Source of the DNA: Gemmatimonadaceae bacterium | GTDB lineage: Bacteria; Gemmatimonadota; Gemmatimonadetes; Gemmatimonadales; Gemmatimonadaceae | Direction: 5' to 3' | DNA length: 38,491 nt | Assembly (NCBI GenBank): GCA_025449955.1 | Contig: JANWIK010000045.1 | Span: 1 to 38,491 of the forward strand | Part shown: positions 27,608 to 36,529 of the stretch, in pieces | Layout: each line of letters starts with the position of its first letter | Position numbering within the stretch: position 1 is the first letter of the stretch | Made by a program: the position numbers and the translations under genes | Notes under the pieces: generated by a model | What the model was told of the DNA's origin: nothing | The model's database searches: none | The model's input: the letters and a program-made list of their open reading frames with translations, nothing else

Positions 27608-30600
27608 ATGAGGCGCTTTCCATTCACCCGGGCGGCCATCCTGCTGCTCGGTCTCACGCTGTTAGGCGCAGGTCCCGCTGTTGCCCGAGCGCAGCAGACG
27701 GCGATCGTGCGCGGTACCGTCACCGATTCGGTGTCGGGACAGCCCGTGAACGGCGCACAGATCACGGTCGCCGGCCAGGCGCGCGGCACCACGAACGACC
27801 GCGGCACGTACACCGCGAACGTCCCGCCGGGGACGGTCACCGTGCGCGTGCAACGCATCGGCTTCGCGCCGGGCGAGCGGCAAGTCACGCTCACGGCCGG
27901 CGACACGACCACCGTGAATTTCGCGCTGCACAGCGTGGCCGTCACGTTGGCGCAGGTGCTGGTGGTCGGATACGGAACGGAGAATCGCGCGCGCGTCACG
28001 GGCGCGGTGTCCACCGTGAACGGCAGCGACGTGGCCAATCAGCCGGTGGCCGGTTTGGACGCCGCGCTCCAGGGCAAGGCGCCCGGTGTGCAGGTGATCC
28101 AGAACTCGGGCGATCCGGGGAACGGCATCACGATTCGCGTGCGCGGCGCGGCGTCGATCTCGGCGACCAACCAGCCGCTGTACGTGGTGGACGGCGTGCC
28201 GGTACAGAGCAGCGACTTCTCGCAGCTCGGGCCTAACGGACAAGGGCTCACCGGCGTCACCGGGCTCGATCCGAGCGAGATCGAATCGATCACCATCCTC
28301 AAGGACGCCGCGTCGGCCGCGATCTACGGATCGCGCGCCTCGAACGGCGTCGTGCTGATCACCACCAAGCGCGGGAGCGCGGGGAATGCGCATTTCTCGT
28401 TCGACGCGAACACCGGGTGGCAACAACCCGAGCGGTATCTGAGTCTCATGAACGCGAAGCAGTACGTCGCGTTCATGAACCAGGGCGCCGAGAACGATGG
28501 CGAGAGCGACCCGTTCACGCCGGGTGTGGATGACGCGACGTCCACCGACTGGCAGAAGGCGATCTTCCGCACGGCGCCGGTGGGCAACCTGCACTTGGGG
28601 CTGAGCGGCGGAACCGATCGTCTCACGTACTACCTGGGCGGCTCGTACTTCGGGCAGACCGGCATCGTGCTCGGCTCGTCGTACAGCCGCGCGTCGGGTC
28701 GCGCCAACATCGATTTCGAGGCGTCGCCCAAGTTCTCGGTGAAAACGTCGCTGGCGTACTCGCGCGAAGACGACCACCGCATTCCTGGCGACAACAGCCT
28801 AACGGGAGTGGTCACCAACGCGATCGGCGAGGCGTCGATCTATCCGGTGCGCGCGCCGAACGGGACGTTCGCGGGCAACGACCAGAATCTCTACTATGCG
28901 AATCCGGTCGCGATCGCGGATCTGAACAATCTGCCCACCACCACCGACCGGTTCCTCGGCAACGTCGAGGGCACCTACCACTTCGTGCCGAGTTTGTCGT
29001 TCACCGGGCGGGTGGGCACGGACGTCCTCACGATGAACGAGCTCGAGTGGGACTCGCCGCTCGTGGACGGCACGTACGCCGCACAGGCGCGCGGCGTCGC
29101 GAAGAGCGGCTACAGCACGGGCAGCCAGTACGTGCTCGAGGGATTTCTCACGTACGACCACGAGAACGCGGACGCCGCGAGCCTCAACATCGTGGGCGGC
29201 GGCAGCGTCCAGTACAACACCGATCAGCTCAACTTCGTGCGCGCGGAGGGCTTCAGCAGCGATCAGTTTCACTACGTCCGGAACGGAACGGTGATCACGA
29301 GCTTCGACGGCTTGCCGTTCAACAACAATCTCGTGTCGGCGTTCGCCCGCGCGAACTACTCGTGGAAGGATCGCTATCTGTTGACGGCCAGCGTGCGGAC
29401 GGACGGCTCGTCCCGTTTCGGCCCGAACAACCGGTACGCCGTGTTCCCGGCGATCGCCGGCGGCTGGGTGATCAGCGACGAGCCCTTCATGGGCGACTTC
29501 GGCCGCAAGTTAGGCACGCTCAAGTTGCGCGCGAGCTACGGCGTGACGGGCAACCAGGGTCTCACGGGCGACCAGGAGATCTCGGACTTCGCGTACCTCG
29601 GCCTCTACGGCACGTCCAACTACGGCGAGAACCCCGGCATCGCGCCGACGAACTTCGCCAACCCGAACCTCAAGTGGGAGTCGACGCACGAGTTCGACGG
29701 CGGCATCGATTGGTATCCATTCGGCGGCCGCCTCACGGTGATCGCGGACTACTATCATCGCCTGACGTCGAACCTGTTGGTGAACCGGCCGATTCCGGCG
29801 ACGACCGGATTCGCGACGTACTGGGACAACATCGGCAACGTGCTGAACCGCGGCTTCGAGCTCGGCTTGAGCTCGGTAAACGTTCGCGCGAGCGACAAGA
29901 ACGGATTCTCGTGGAACACCGACTTCAACATCTCGTTCAATCACAACGAGGTGACGGCGCTGTTCCAGAACCAGCCGTTCGGCGACGGCGACAACTTCCG
30001 GCCCATCAGCCGCGTGGCGGTGGGGCAGCCGATCGGCGAATTCTACGTGCTGCACTTCAAGGGCGTGAATCCGCAGACGGGCGACGCCGAGTACGCGGAC
30101 GTGAACGGCGACGGCGAGATCACGTCGGATGACCGCATCGACGCCGGCAGCCCGCAGCCCAAGTTCTTCGGCGGCCTGCGGAACACCGTCTCGTGGAAAG
30201 GCCTCTCGTTAGGCACCTTCCTCGAGTTCAGTTACGGCGCCAAGGTGTTCAACCTGATGCGCATCTTCGCCGATGACGGCGGCTACAACTACGACAACAA
30301 GTTCACCTACGCGCTCAACGCGTGGACGCATCCCGGGCAGATCACGAACGAGCCGCGGGCGAGCTTCGACGGCACGTCCGGCGCGCGCGAGATCTCCGAC
30401 CGGTTCATCGAGGACGGCTCGTATCTCCGCATCTCGGAGATCACGCTGAGCTGGCGCATCCCCGACCACCTCGTGCCCGTGGGCAATCTGCAGAACACGA
30501 CGCTGTACGTGTCCGGCCACAACCTGCACAACTTCACCAAGTACACCGGCTACGACCCCGACGTGAACAGCAACGGCTCGACGTCCAACATTGCGTTAGG

Positions 30601-30664
30601 CACAGACTACTACGCCTATCCGCGTGCGCGGACGATTTCCATTGGCGTGTCCACCAACTGGTGA
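27608..30664 (+). CDS. SusC/RagA-type TonB-dependent outer-membrane receptor
   Basis: This 1018-residue protein has a signal peptide (ends VARAQQ), then a carboxypeptidase-regulatory-like domain (about residues 30-110, IVRGTVTDSVSGQPVNGAQITV). It then has the plug domain (about 120-230, LVVGYGTENRARVTGAVSTV, YVVDGVPV, ITILKDAASAAIYGSRASNGVVLITTK) and a long beta-barrel ending TISIGVSTNW with a terminal aromatic residue. SusC proteins form the channel of paired nutrient uptake systems driven by TonB. The ligand is unknown; no polysaccharide-degrading enzymes are adjacent. ATG 27608 has GGAGG upstream. It holds six iterated words (27661, 28231, 28797, 29509, 30208, 30595). Confidence 0.95.
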   Translation: MRRFPFTRAAILLLGLTLLGAGPAVARAQQTAIVRGTVTDSVSGQPVNGAQITVAGQARGTTNDRGTYTANVPPGTVTVRVQRIGFAPGERQVTLTAGDTTTVNFALHSVAVTLAQVLVVGYGTENRARVTGAVSTVNGSDVANQPVAGLDAALQGKAPGVQVIQNSGDPGNGITIRVRGAASISATNQPLYVVDGVPVQSSDFSQLGPNGQGLTGVTGLDPSEIESITILKDAASAAIYGSRASNGVVLITTKRGSAGNAHFSFDANTGWQQPERYLSLMNAKQYVAFMNQGAENDGESDPFTPGVDDATSTDWQKAIFRTAPVGNLHLGLSGGTDRLTYYLGGSYFGQTGIVLGSSYSRASGRANIDFEASPKFSVKTSLAYSREDDHRIPGDNSLTGVVTNAIGEASIYPVRAPNGTFAGNDQNLYYANPVAIADLNNLPTTTDRFLGNVEGTYHFVPSLSFTGRVGTDVLTMNELEWDSPLVDGTYAAQARGVAKSGYSTGSQYVLEGFLTYDHENADAASLNIVGGGSVQYNTDQLNFVRAEGFSSDQFHYVRNGTVITSFDGLPFNNNLVSAFARANYSWKDRYLLTASVRTDGSSRFGPNNRYAVFPAIAGGWVISDEPFMGDFGRKLGTLKLRASYGVTGNQGLTGDQEISDFAYLGLYGTSNYGENPGIAPTNFANPNLKWESTHEFDGGIDWYPFGGRLTVIADYYHRLTSNLLVNRPIPATTGFATYWDNIGNVLNRGFELGLSSVNVRASDKNGFSWNTDFNISFNHNEVTALFQNQPFGDGDNFRPISRVAVGQPIGEFYVLHFKGVNPQTGDAEYADVNGDGEITSDDRIDAGSPQPKFFGGLRNTVSWKGLSLGTFLEFSYGAKVFNLMRIFADDGGYNYDNKFTYALNAWTHPGQITNEPRASFDGTSGAREISDRFIEDGSYLRISEITLSWRIPDHLVPVGNLQNTTLYVSGHNLHNFTKYTGYDPDVNSNGSTSNIALGTDYYAYPRARTISIGVSTNW

Positions 30665-30692
30665 GCCGACTCCAGGCATCCGGGACCTTCGC

Positions 30693-32057
30693 ATGAGGAT
30701 GACATCACACATGAGAACCCGATTCTTCCTGGCGGCTGCGCTGATCACCGCGGCGGCCGCGTGCAACAACCCGCTCGACTTGAAGCCGGCGGGTTCGATC
30801 CCCGAACAAACCGCGATCTCCGATCCCGTCGGCGCGCGCGCGGCGCTCTTCGGCGCGTACGGCGGTCTGCAAAGCCTGTCGTACTACGGCGAGGACTATC
30901 CCATTCTCCTCGACCTGTCGTCCGACAACAGCGAGCATACCGGCACGCTGACGTCGTTCGGCGACGCAGACCTCAACGAGCTGCGAGCCGACAACGAAAC
31001 CATCGCCGGCATCTGGATCGCGATTTACGATGACATCAACCGGGCGAACGAGATCATCGCCAAAGTACCGCAGGTGCCCGGCCTCGATGCCGATGAGATG
31101 CACGAGATCATCGGAGAGGCGTACTTCCTGCGCGCGCTCAACTATCACAACCTGGTGAAAGTGTTCGGAGGCGTGCCGCTCAGGCTCGCCCCGGCCACGT
31201 CGATCAACGATCCAGTAGGATCGACGCGTGCGTCGGTGGCCGACACGTACGTGCAGATTCTCAAGGACCTCGATTCGGCGCAGACCTTCATCGCCAACGC
31301 CGACCAGACCACGCAGGCGTCGTTAGGCGCGGTCATGGCCCTCCGTGCCCGCGTGCTCCTGTACGAGGGCGACTACCCCGGCGCGCTGCAGGCGGCGAAG
31401 GCCGTGGAAGACCTCGGCCAGTACTCGCTCGCGCCTAACTTTGCCGACCTCTTCTCGGAAACCGGGTCGCCGACGCCGGAAGACATCTTCCGGATCATCT
31501 TCACGGCGCAACAATTCAACAACCTGTCGTTCTACTATCTCTTCGATGGCCGGTACGAGGTCGCGCCGACGCCGGATCTCATGCACGACTTCGATCCGTC
31601 GTTCGATCCCAACGACGACGTCGCCAACTATGCGCCGACGGACAAGCGGGGGCAGTGGTCGATCACGATCGAAGACGACAATCAGCAGGGCGCCAAGTTC
31701 CGGTCGGTGCAGGGCACCGAGTTCCCGCACGTGATCCGTTTCGCCGAGGTGCTCTTGATTCGCGCCGAGGCCGAAGCGCGGGTGGGAAGTCTGGACACCG
31801 CGCGCGCGAAGGTGAACGAGATTCGCGCGCGGGCCGGACTCGCACCGATCGGCTCGCTGTCACAAACGGATATGATCAACACGATCATCGACGAACGCCG
31901 GAAAGAGCTGGCGTTCGAGGGTGATCGGTGGCCGGATCTGGTGCGTCTCGGTTTGGCGGCGAGCGTGCTCGACATCCCCCCGCAACAGACGCTGTATCCG
32001 ATCCCGCAGCGCGAGATCGACGTCACGCCGGGATTGACGCAGAATCCTGGGTACTAG
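30693..32057 (+). CDS. SusD/RagB-type outer-membrane nutrient-binding lipoprotein
   Basis: This protein of about 454 residues has a lipoprotein signal (MRTRFFLAAALITAAAAC). SusD-family features are NNPLDLKPAGSIPEQ, GIWIAIYDDINRANEII, IGEAYFLRALNYHNLVKVFGGVPLR, helical repeats of TPR type in the middle, and the C-terminal FPHVIRFAEVLLIRAEAEARVG and DERRKELAFEGDRWPDLVRLG. It is the surface lid of the SusC channel. The start is ATG 30693 or, more likely by signal-peptide shape, ATG 30711. It follows susC by 28 bases and ends before a large hairpin. Confidence 0.93.
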   Translation: MRMTSHMRTRFFLAAALITAAAACNNPLDLKPAGSIPEQTAISDPVGARAALFGAYGGLQSLSYYGEDYPILLDLSSDNSEHTGTLTSFGDADLNELRADNETIAGIWIAIYDDINRANEIIAKVPQVPGLDADEMHEIIGEAYFLRALNYHNLVKVFGGVPLRLAPATSINDPVGSTRASVADTYVQILKDLDSAQTFIANADQTTQASLGAVMALRARVLLYEGDYPGALQAAKAVEDLGQYSLAPNFADLFSETGSPTPEDIFRIIFTAQQFNNLSFYYLFDGRYEVAPTPDLMHDFDPSFDPNDDVANYAPTDKRGQWSITIEDDNQQGAKFRSVQGTEFPHVIRFAEVLLIRAEAEARVGSLDTARAKVNEIRARAGLAPIGSLSQTDMINTIIDERRKELAFEGDRWPDLVRLGLAASVLDIPPQQTLYPIPQREIDVTPGLTQNPGY

Positions 32058-32082
32058 TCGGACCGTAGGGCCATGCACGGTG

Positions 32083-32117
32083 CGGCCGGCAGGGGCGAGC
32101 CAAGCCTCTGCCGGCCG
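32083..32117 (+). terminator. Long hairpin after the SusC/SusD pair
   Basis: CGGCCGGCAGGGGC (32083-32096) pairs with GCCTCTGCCGGCCG (32104-32117) over 14 bases, with one G-U pair and a seven-base loop. It begins 25 bases after the SusD-gene stop. No T-tract follows, but the position supports termination or mRNA 3'-end protection. Confidence 0.65.
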
Positions 32118-32199
32118 TGTCGCACAAACCATTCTGCGCGCACGAGTGTCTCAAGCCACAGTGCGCGGGACGGACCGCGTCTCACCCGGACACGTCGCC

Positions 32200-34695
32200 A
32201 TGGCCAATTTCAAGATCGCCTTTCGGACGCTCCTCAAGTCGCCGTTCGTCACGGCTGTCGCCATCCTGTCGCTCGCGCTCGGCATCGGCGCGAATGCCGC
32301 GATCTTCTCGATGTTCGACCAGATGTTGCGGCAGCCGCTCCCGGTGCGCGATCCCGACCAGCTCGTGAACCTCGGGATGACGGGTCCCGCCCCGGGCAGC
32401 AATTCCTGCAATCAGGCCGGGGACTGCGACGTCGTGCTCAGCTATCCGATGTTCCGCGACCTCGAGAAGGCGCACCCTGGATTCAGCGGTGTGGTCGGTC
32501 ATCGCGCGTTCGGGACCAACATCGCCTATCACCATCAGACGCTCAGTGGCGACGGCATGCTGGTGTCCGGATCGTACTTCCCGACGCTGGGCGTTCGAGC
32601 GGCGCTCGGCCGGCTGATCGGCTACGACGACGACCGTGTGCTCGGGCAGAACTACCTGGCCGTGCTGAGCTATCAGTATTGGACGAACGACCTCGGGTCC
32701 GATCCGCACGTGATCGGGCAGCAGATCATCGTGAACGGACATTCGATGACCGTCATCGGTGTCGCTCCGGAAGGATTCGAGGGAACGACGCTCGGCGTCG
32801 AGCCGCTGGTGTTCGTGCCGATCACGATGCGCAATCAAATGATGCAGGGATGGACCGACGCGATGACGAGTCGGCGCGCGTACTGGGTGTATGTGTTCGC
32901 GCGGCTCGCACCCGGCGTGTCGATAGAGCGTGCGAAGGTGCTCGCCAACGCCGTGTTCCACCCGATCATCACTGACGTCGAGGCGCCGCTGCAGAAGGGC
33001 ATGAGCGACGCGACGATGAAGCGGTTCCGCGCCAAGGTATTGACGATCGAGGACGGACGCCGCGGCCAGAGCTCGATGCATCGGCAGACGAAGACGCCGC
33101 TCATGCTCCTGATGGCGACCACGGGCATCGTGCTGCTCATTGCGTGCGCCAACATCGCGAATCTGCTGCTGGCGCGGGGCGCCGGGCGGTCGCTCGAGAT
33201 GGCGGTGCGGCTTTCGTTAGGCGCGACGCGGTGGCAGCTGCTGCGGCAGCTGCTCACCGAGTCGTTGCTGCTGGCGCTGATCGGCGGGGCGGTGAGCCTG
33301 CTCGTGGCGTATTGGACGCTGCATCTGATCTCCAGTCTGCTGCCGGCGGACACGGTGAACGTATTGCACTTCGGCCTGCAGGGCTCGGCGATCGCGTTCA
33401 CCGCGGTGTTGTCGGTCGGGACGGGCGTGCTGTTCGGCATGTTCCCGGCACTGCACAGCACGCGGCCCGATCTGGCGTCGACCATTCGCGCCGGCACGGG
33501 CAAGCATTCGGGCGCGCGCTCCGCGGCGCGTTTCCGGACGTCGTTAGTCACGGTGCAGATTGCGCTCTCGATGGCGTTGCTGATCTCGGCCGGACTGTTC
33601 GTGAAGAGTTTGAGCAACGTGAGCCGCGTGGATCTCGGTTTCCGGATCGACAGCATGGCCACGTTCATGATCGAGCCCGAGCTCGACGGATACGACCCCG
33701 CGCACTCGCGCCAGTTGTTCGCGCGGTTGCAGGAGCGGCTGGCGGCGCTGCCGGGCGTGACGAACGTCAGCCAGGCGCTCGTACCGCTGCTCGCGGGCAA
33801 CAACTGGGGCTCGGACGTGTCGGTACAGGGATTCCAGAAGGGCCCGGACACCGACGCCAATTCGCGGTACAACGAAATCGGACCCGGCTATTTCAAGACG
33901 GTGGGCATCACGATGATGAGCGGTCGTGAATTCACGCCCTCGGACGTCGCCGGCGCGCCCAAAGTGGCCATCGTGAATCAGGCGTTCGCGAAAAAGTTCG
34001 GGTTAGGCAGCGACGCGGTGGGCAAGCGCATGTCGAACGGCGGCGACACCCTGGACACGGAGATCGTGGGGCTCATCCGCGACGCCAAGTACAGCGAGGT
34101 GAAGCAGGAGATTCCGCCGGTGTTCTTCTATCCGGCATTGCAGGACACGAGCCTGGGCTTTTCCTATTTCTACGTGCGCACGTCGCGCAGCACGCAGCAG
34201 GTGCTGAGCGAGATCCCGCGCGTGGTGAAATCGCTCGACCCGAATCTCCCGGTGGAGCAGCTCAAGACGATGACGCAGCAGGTGAAGGAGAACGTGTTCC
34301 TCGACCGGCTGATCAGCACGTTGTCGGCCGCGTTCGCGCTGTTGGCGACGCTGCTCGCGGCGGTGGGCCTGTACGGCGTCCTCGCGTACTCCGTTGCCCA
34401 ACGGACGCGTGAGATCGGCGTGCGCATGGCCTTGGGCGCAAACGGCGGCCGCGTGCAGCTGATGGTGCTGAGGCAGGTTGCGCTCATGACGCTCATCGGC
34501 GGCGTGATCGGCATTGCCGGCGCCATTGCGTTAGGCAGGGCCGCCCAATCGCTCTTGTTCGACCTGAAGGGCCGCGACCCGATGGTCATTGTGCTCGCCG
34601 CGGTCGTGCTCTCGGTCGTTGCGTTGATCTCGGGGTACATCCCGGCGCTGCGCGCGTCGCACATCGATCCGGTGGTAGCGCTACGGTACGAGTAA
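32200..34695 (+). CDS. ABC-type permease of the ADOP (MacB/FtsX-like) group, no ATPase
   Basis: This 831-residue protein has a first membrane helix (FVTAVAILSLALGIGANAAIF), a MacB-type periplasmic domain (about residues 50-290) and an FtsX unit (LLMATTGIVLLIACANIANLLLARG...EMAVRLSLGA, about 300-390). A second helix and periplasmic domain follow, then a final FtsX unit (LLAAVGLYGVLAYSVAQRTREIGVRMALGA, about 710-800). This duplicated layout is that of 'acidobacterial duplicated orphan permeases', which lack a cognate ATPase gene. None is seen nearby. ATG 32200 was chosen to match the usual N-terminus, although its ribosome-binding site is weak. Words at 33216, 34002 and 34530 all read Leu-Gly. 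Confidence 0.92.
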   Translation: MANFKIAFRTLLKSPFVTAVAILSLALGIGANAAIFSMFDQMLRQPLPVRDPDQLVNLGMTGPAPGSNSCNQAGDCDVVLSYPMFRDLEKAHPGFSGVVGHRAFGTNIAYHHQTLSGDGMLVSGSYFPTLGVRAALGRLIGYDDDRVLGQNYLAVLSYQYWTNDLGSDPHVIGQQIIVNGHSMTVIGVAPEGFEGTTLGVEPLVFVPITMRNQMMQGWTDAMTSRRAYWVYVFARLAPGVSIERAKVLANAVFHPIITDVEAPLQKGMSDATMKRFRAKVLTIEDGRRGQSSMHRQTKTPLMLLMATTGIVLLIACANIANLLLARGAGRSLEMAVRLSLGATRWQLLRQLLTESLLLALIGGAVSLLVAYWTLHLISSLLPADTVNVLHFGLQGSAIAFTAVLSVGTGVLFGMFPALHSTRPDLASTIRAGTGKHSGARSAARFRTSLVTVQIALSMALLISAGLFVKSLSNVSRVDLGFRIDSMATFMIEPELDGYDPAHSRQLFARLQERLAALPGVTNVSQALVPLLAGNNWGSDVSVQGFQKGPDTDANSRYNEIGPGYFKTVGITMMSGREFTPSDVAGAPKVAIVNQAFAKKFGLGSDAVGKRMSNGGDTLDTEIVGLIRDAKYSEVKQEIPPVFFYPALQDTSLGFSYFYVRTSRSTQQVLSEIPRVVKSLDPNLPVEQLKTMTQQVKENVFLDRLISTLSAAFALLATLLAAVGLYGVLAYSVAQRTREIGVRMALGANGGRVQLMVLRQVALMTLIGGVIGIAGAIALGRAAQSLLFDLKGRDPMVIVLAAVVLSVVALISGYIPALRASHIDPVVALRYE

Positions 34696-34699
34696 CGCA

Positions 34700-35608
34700 T
34701 CAGTCGCCGCCGGCCGGCCGGCGCAGAAAGGCCGGTCGCCACGAAAGCTGCGTTACCACGACGGCCGCGAGCACGATCACCATACCGGCGATGACGCGCG
34801 CGTCGATCTGCTCGTTCAGCAGTGCCCAGCCCAGTAGCACCGCGATCACCGGATTGACGTAGGTGTAGGTGCCGACCACCGTCGCCGACGCGTGCGTGAG
34901 CGCGTAGTTGTACGCGCTGTATCCGATCAGCGAGCCGAACACGATCAGGTAGACCAGCGCGCCGGCGCCCGACGTGGTGAGATGAAACCGAGGCCCTTCG
35001 CCGAGTGCCAAGCCTAACGACGTGATGACGACGCCCGCCGCCAGCATTTCCACTGCCGCGCCCAAATAGGTACCCGCCTGTGGATGGCTGTGGCGGTAGT
35101 ACACGGCGCCGGCGGCCCAGAGCAGCGTGCCGCACGTGAGGATGGCCGGGCCGCGCCAATCGGCATGCGCGAGCTCGTCCGGGGTGAATCCCACCAGCAC
35201 GATCGTCCCGCACAGGCCTAACGCAAGCCCCGCCACCATGCGCGCCGAGAGTCCGCTGGCGCGTCCGGCCACGAACGTCTCGAAGAACGCGGTCCACACC
35301 ACGGCCATCACCACGAACACGCTCGCCACACCCGCGGGCGTGAACCGCTCGGCGACGACGACGCACGTATTGCCGGACAGGAGCAGCAACCCGACGATCG
35401 ACAAGTCGCGCCAATCACGCGGTCTGGCGGGCAGTCGCTGGCCCGCCGCGAGCGAGGCGACGAAGAGAATCACTCCGGCGATGAAGAACCGCAGTCCCGC
35501 GAACAACACGGGCGGCAGCGTGCGGTCGCCAATTCTGATGGCGATGTAGGTGGATCCCCACAGCACGCACACAACGAGATATGCACACAGGACTTTTCCG
35601 CGAAGCAC
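34700..35608 (-). CDS. EamA-family (drug/metabolite transporter) inner-membrane protein
   Basis: This 302-residue protein has about ten predicted helices in two EamA repeats. The first begins VLCAYLVVCVLWGSTYIAIR with the WGS motif and ends GTIVLVGF. The second runs from GPAILTCGTLLWAAGAVYYR to SLIGYSAYNYALTHASATVVGTYTYVNPVIAVLLGWALLNE. The family exports amino acids, purines or other metabolites; the substrate cannot be told. The GTG at 35608 has GGGAG seven bases upstream and gives standard family length, so a longer reading to 35728 is rejected. It converges with the ADOP gene, separated by only four bases. Confidence 0.9.
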   Translation of the reverse strand: MLRGKVLCAYLVVCVLWGSTYIAIRIGDRTLPPVLFAGLRFFIAGVILFVASLAAGQRLPARPRDWRDLSIVGLLLLSGNTCVVVAERFTPAGVASVFVVMAVVWTAFFETFVAGRASGLSARMVAGLALGLCGTIVLVGFTPDELAHADWRGPAILTCGTLLWAAGAVYYRHSHPQAGTYLGAAVEMLAAGVVITSLGLALGEGPRFHLTTSGAGALVYLIVFGSLIGYSAYNYALTHASATVVGTYTYVNPVIAVLLGWALLNEQIDARVIAGMVIVLAAVVVTQLSWRPAFLRRPAGGD

Positions 35609-35728
35609 GACAGATCTCCCACGAACACGGACCCCGACACAAATTGCGGCGGGCCGCTCGCGCGGCGCCGATCGAACAGGTAGGCGTGGCGTGTGGAACG
35701 GGCAAGCGCCACTTACTGAAGATGACAC

Positions 35729-36481
35729 ATGTCCACTCTGTCCACCATCGCGCGCGACTTACGACGCGACACGGCACGCCTCGAGTTCGGCCCGCCGGTG
35801 GCGTACGTGTATCGGCCGCTCGAGTATGCGTGGGCGCCCCACGCGCAATACCTCGACCGGTACGGCGTGCAGAAGCCGCGCGAGGCGATCCTCGTGGGCA
35901 TGAATCCGGGTCCGTTCGGCATGGCGCAGACAGGCGTGCCATTCGGCGAGATCGCAATGGTGCGCGACTGGCTGGGCATCGAGGGTCCCGTTAGGCAACC
36001 GCCGCGGGTCCACCCGAGCCGTCCGATCGCGGGATTCGCCTGCACGCGCAGCGAGGTGAGCGGCCGGCGTTTCTGGGGTTGGGCGCGCGACCGATTCGGC
36101 ACGCCTGAGCGGTTTTTCGTGCGGTTCTTCATCTGGAATTATTGCCCGCTCGTGTTCATGGAAGAGAGCGGACGAAATCGTACGCCCGACAAGCTGCCCG
36201 CGGCCGAGCGTTTGGCGTTGTTCGAGGCGTGCGACCGTGCGCTCGCGCGATGCATCGAAGCACTCGAACCGCGCGTGGTGGCCGGATTGGGCCGATTCGC
36301 CGAGGCGCGTGTCCGCAGCGTCGTCGGGGGGAACGAGCGCGTCATCACCGGCGGCGTGTTGCACCCGAGTCCGGCCAATCCGCGCGCCAACGCATCCTGG
36401 GTCCGCGATGCGGAGCGCGATCTGCGCGCACTCGGTGTGACGGTGGACGGGGTTCGTCCGAGTGCGGTCAAATCGGGTTGA
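35729..36481 (+). CDS. SMUG1-type uracil-DNA glycosylase
   Basis: This 250-residue protein matches SMUG1, the single-strand-selective monofunctional uracil-DNA glycosylase family. It shows YRPLEYAWAPHAQYLDRYG, motif 1 GMNPGPFGMAQTGVPFGE (about 57-74), DWLGIEGPV, RSEVSGRRFWGWARDRFG, IWNYCPLVF with the conserved Asn (about 137), SGRNRTP, and motif 2 HPSPANPRAN (about 212-221). It removes uracil (and oxidised pyrimidines in animal SMUG1) from DNA to begin base excision repair. SMUG1 is best known from animals, with fewer bacterial members. It is divergent from the EamA gene; ATG 35729 gives a full-length family protein. The word at 35990 is read as Val-Arg. Confidence 0.95.
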   Translation: MSTLSTIARDLRRDTARLEFGPPVAYVYRPLEYAWAPHAQYLDRYGVQKPREAILVGMNPGPFGMAQTGVPFGEIAMVRDWLGIEGPVRQPPRVHPSRPIAGFACTRSEVSGRRFWGWARDRFGTPERFFVRFFIWNYCPLVFMEESGRNRTPDKLPAAERLALFEACDRALARCIEALEPRVVAGLGRFAEARVRSVVGGNERVITGGVLHPSPANPRANASWVRDAERDLRALGVTVDGVRPSAVKSG

Positions 36482-36529
36482 CATCTCTGAACCGTGCCAC
36501 AGGTTGGTGGCGAGCGCTCTGGAGCACGC

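Noticed and set aside
34709-34722. GCCGGCCGGCCGGC palindrome between convergent genes
   Set aside because: It lies within the last codons of the EamA gene and is simple GC-rich sequence; there is no T-tract and no clear terminator role.
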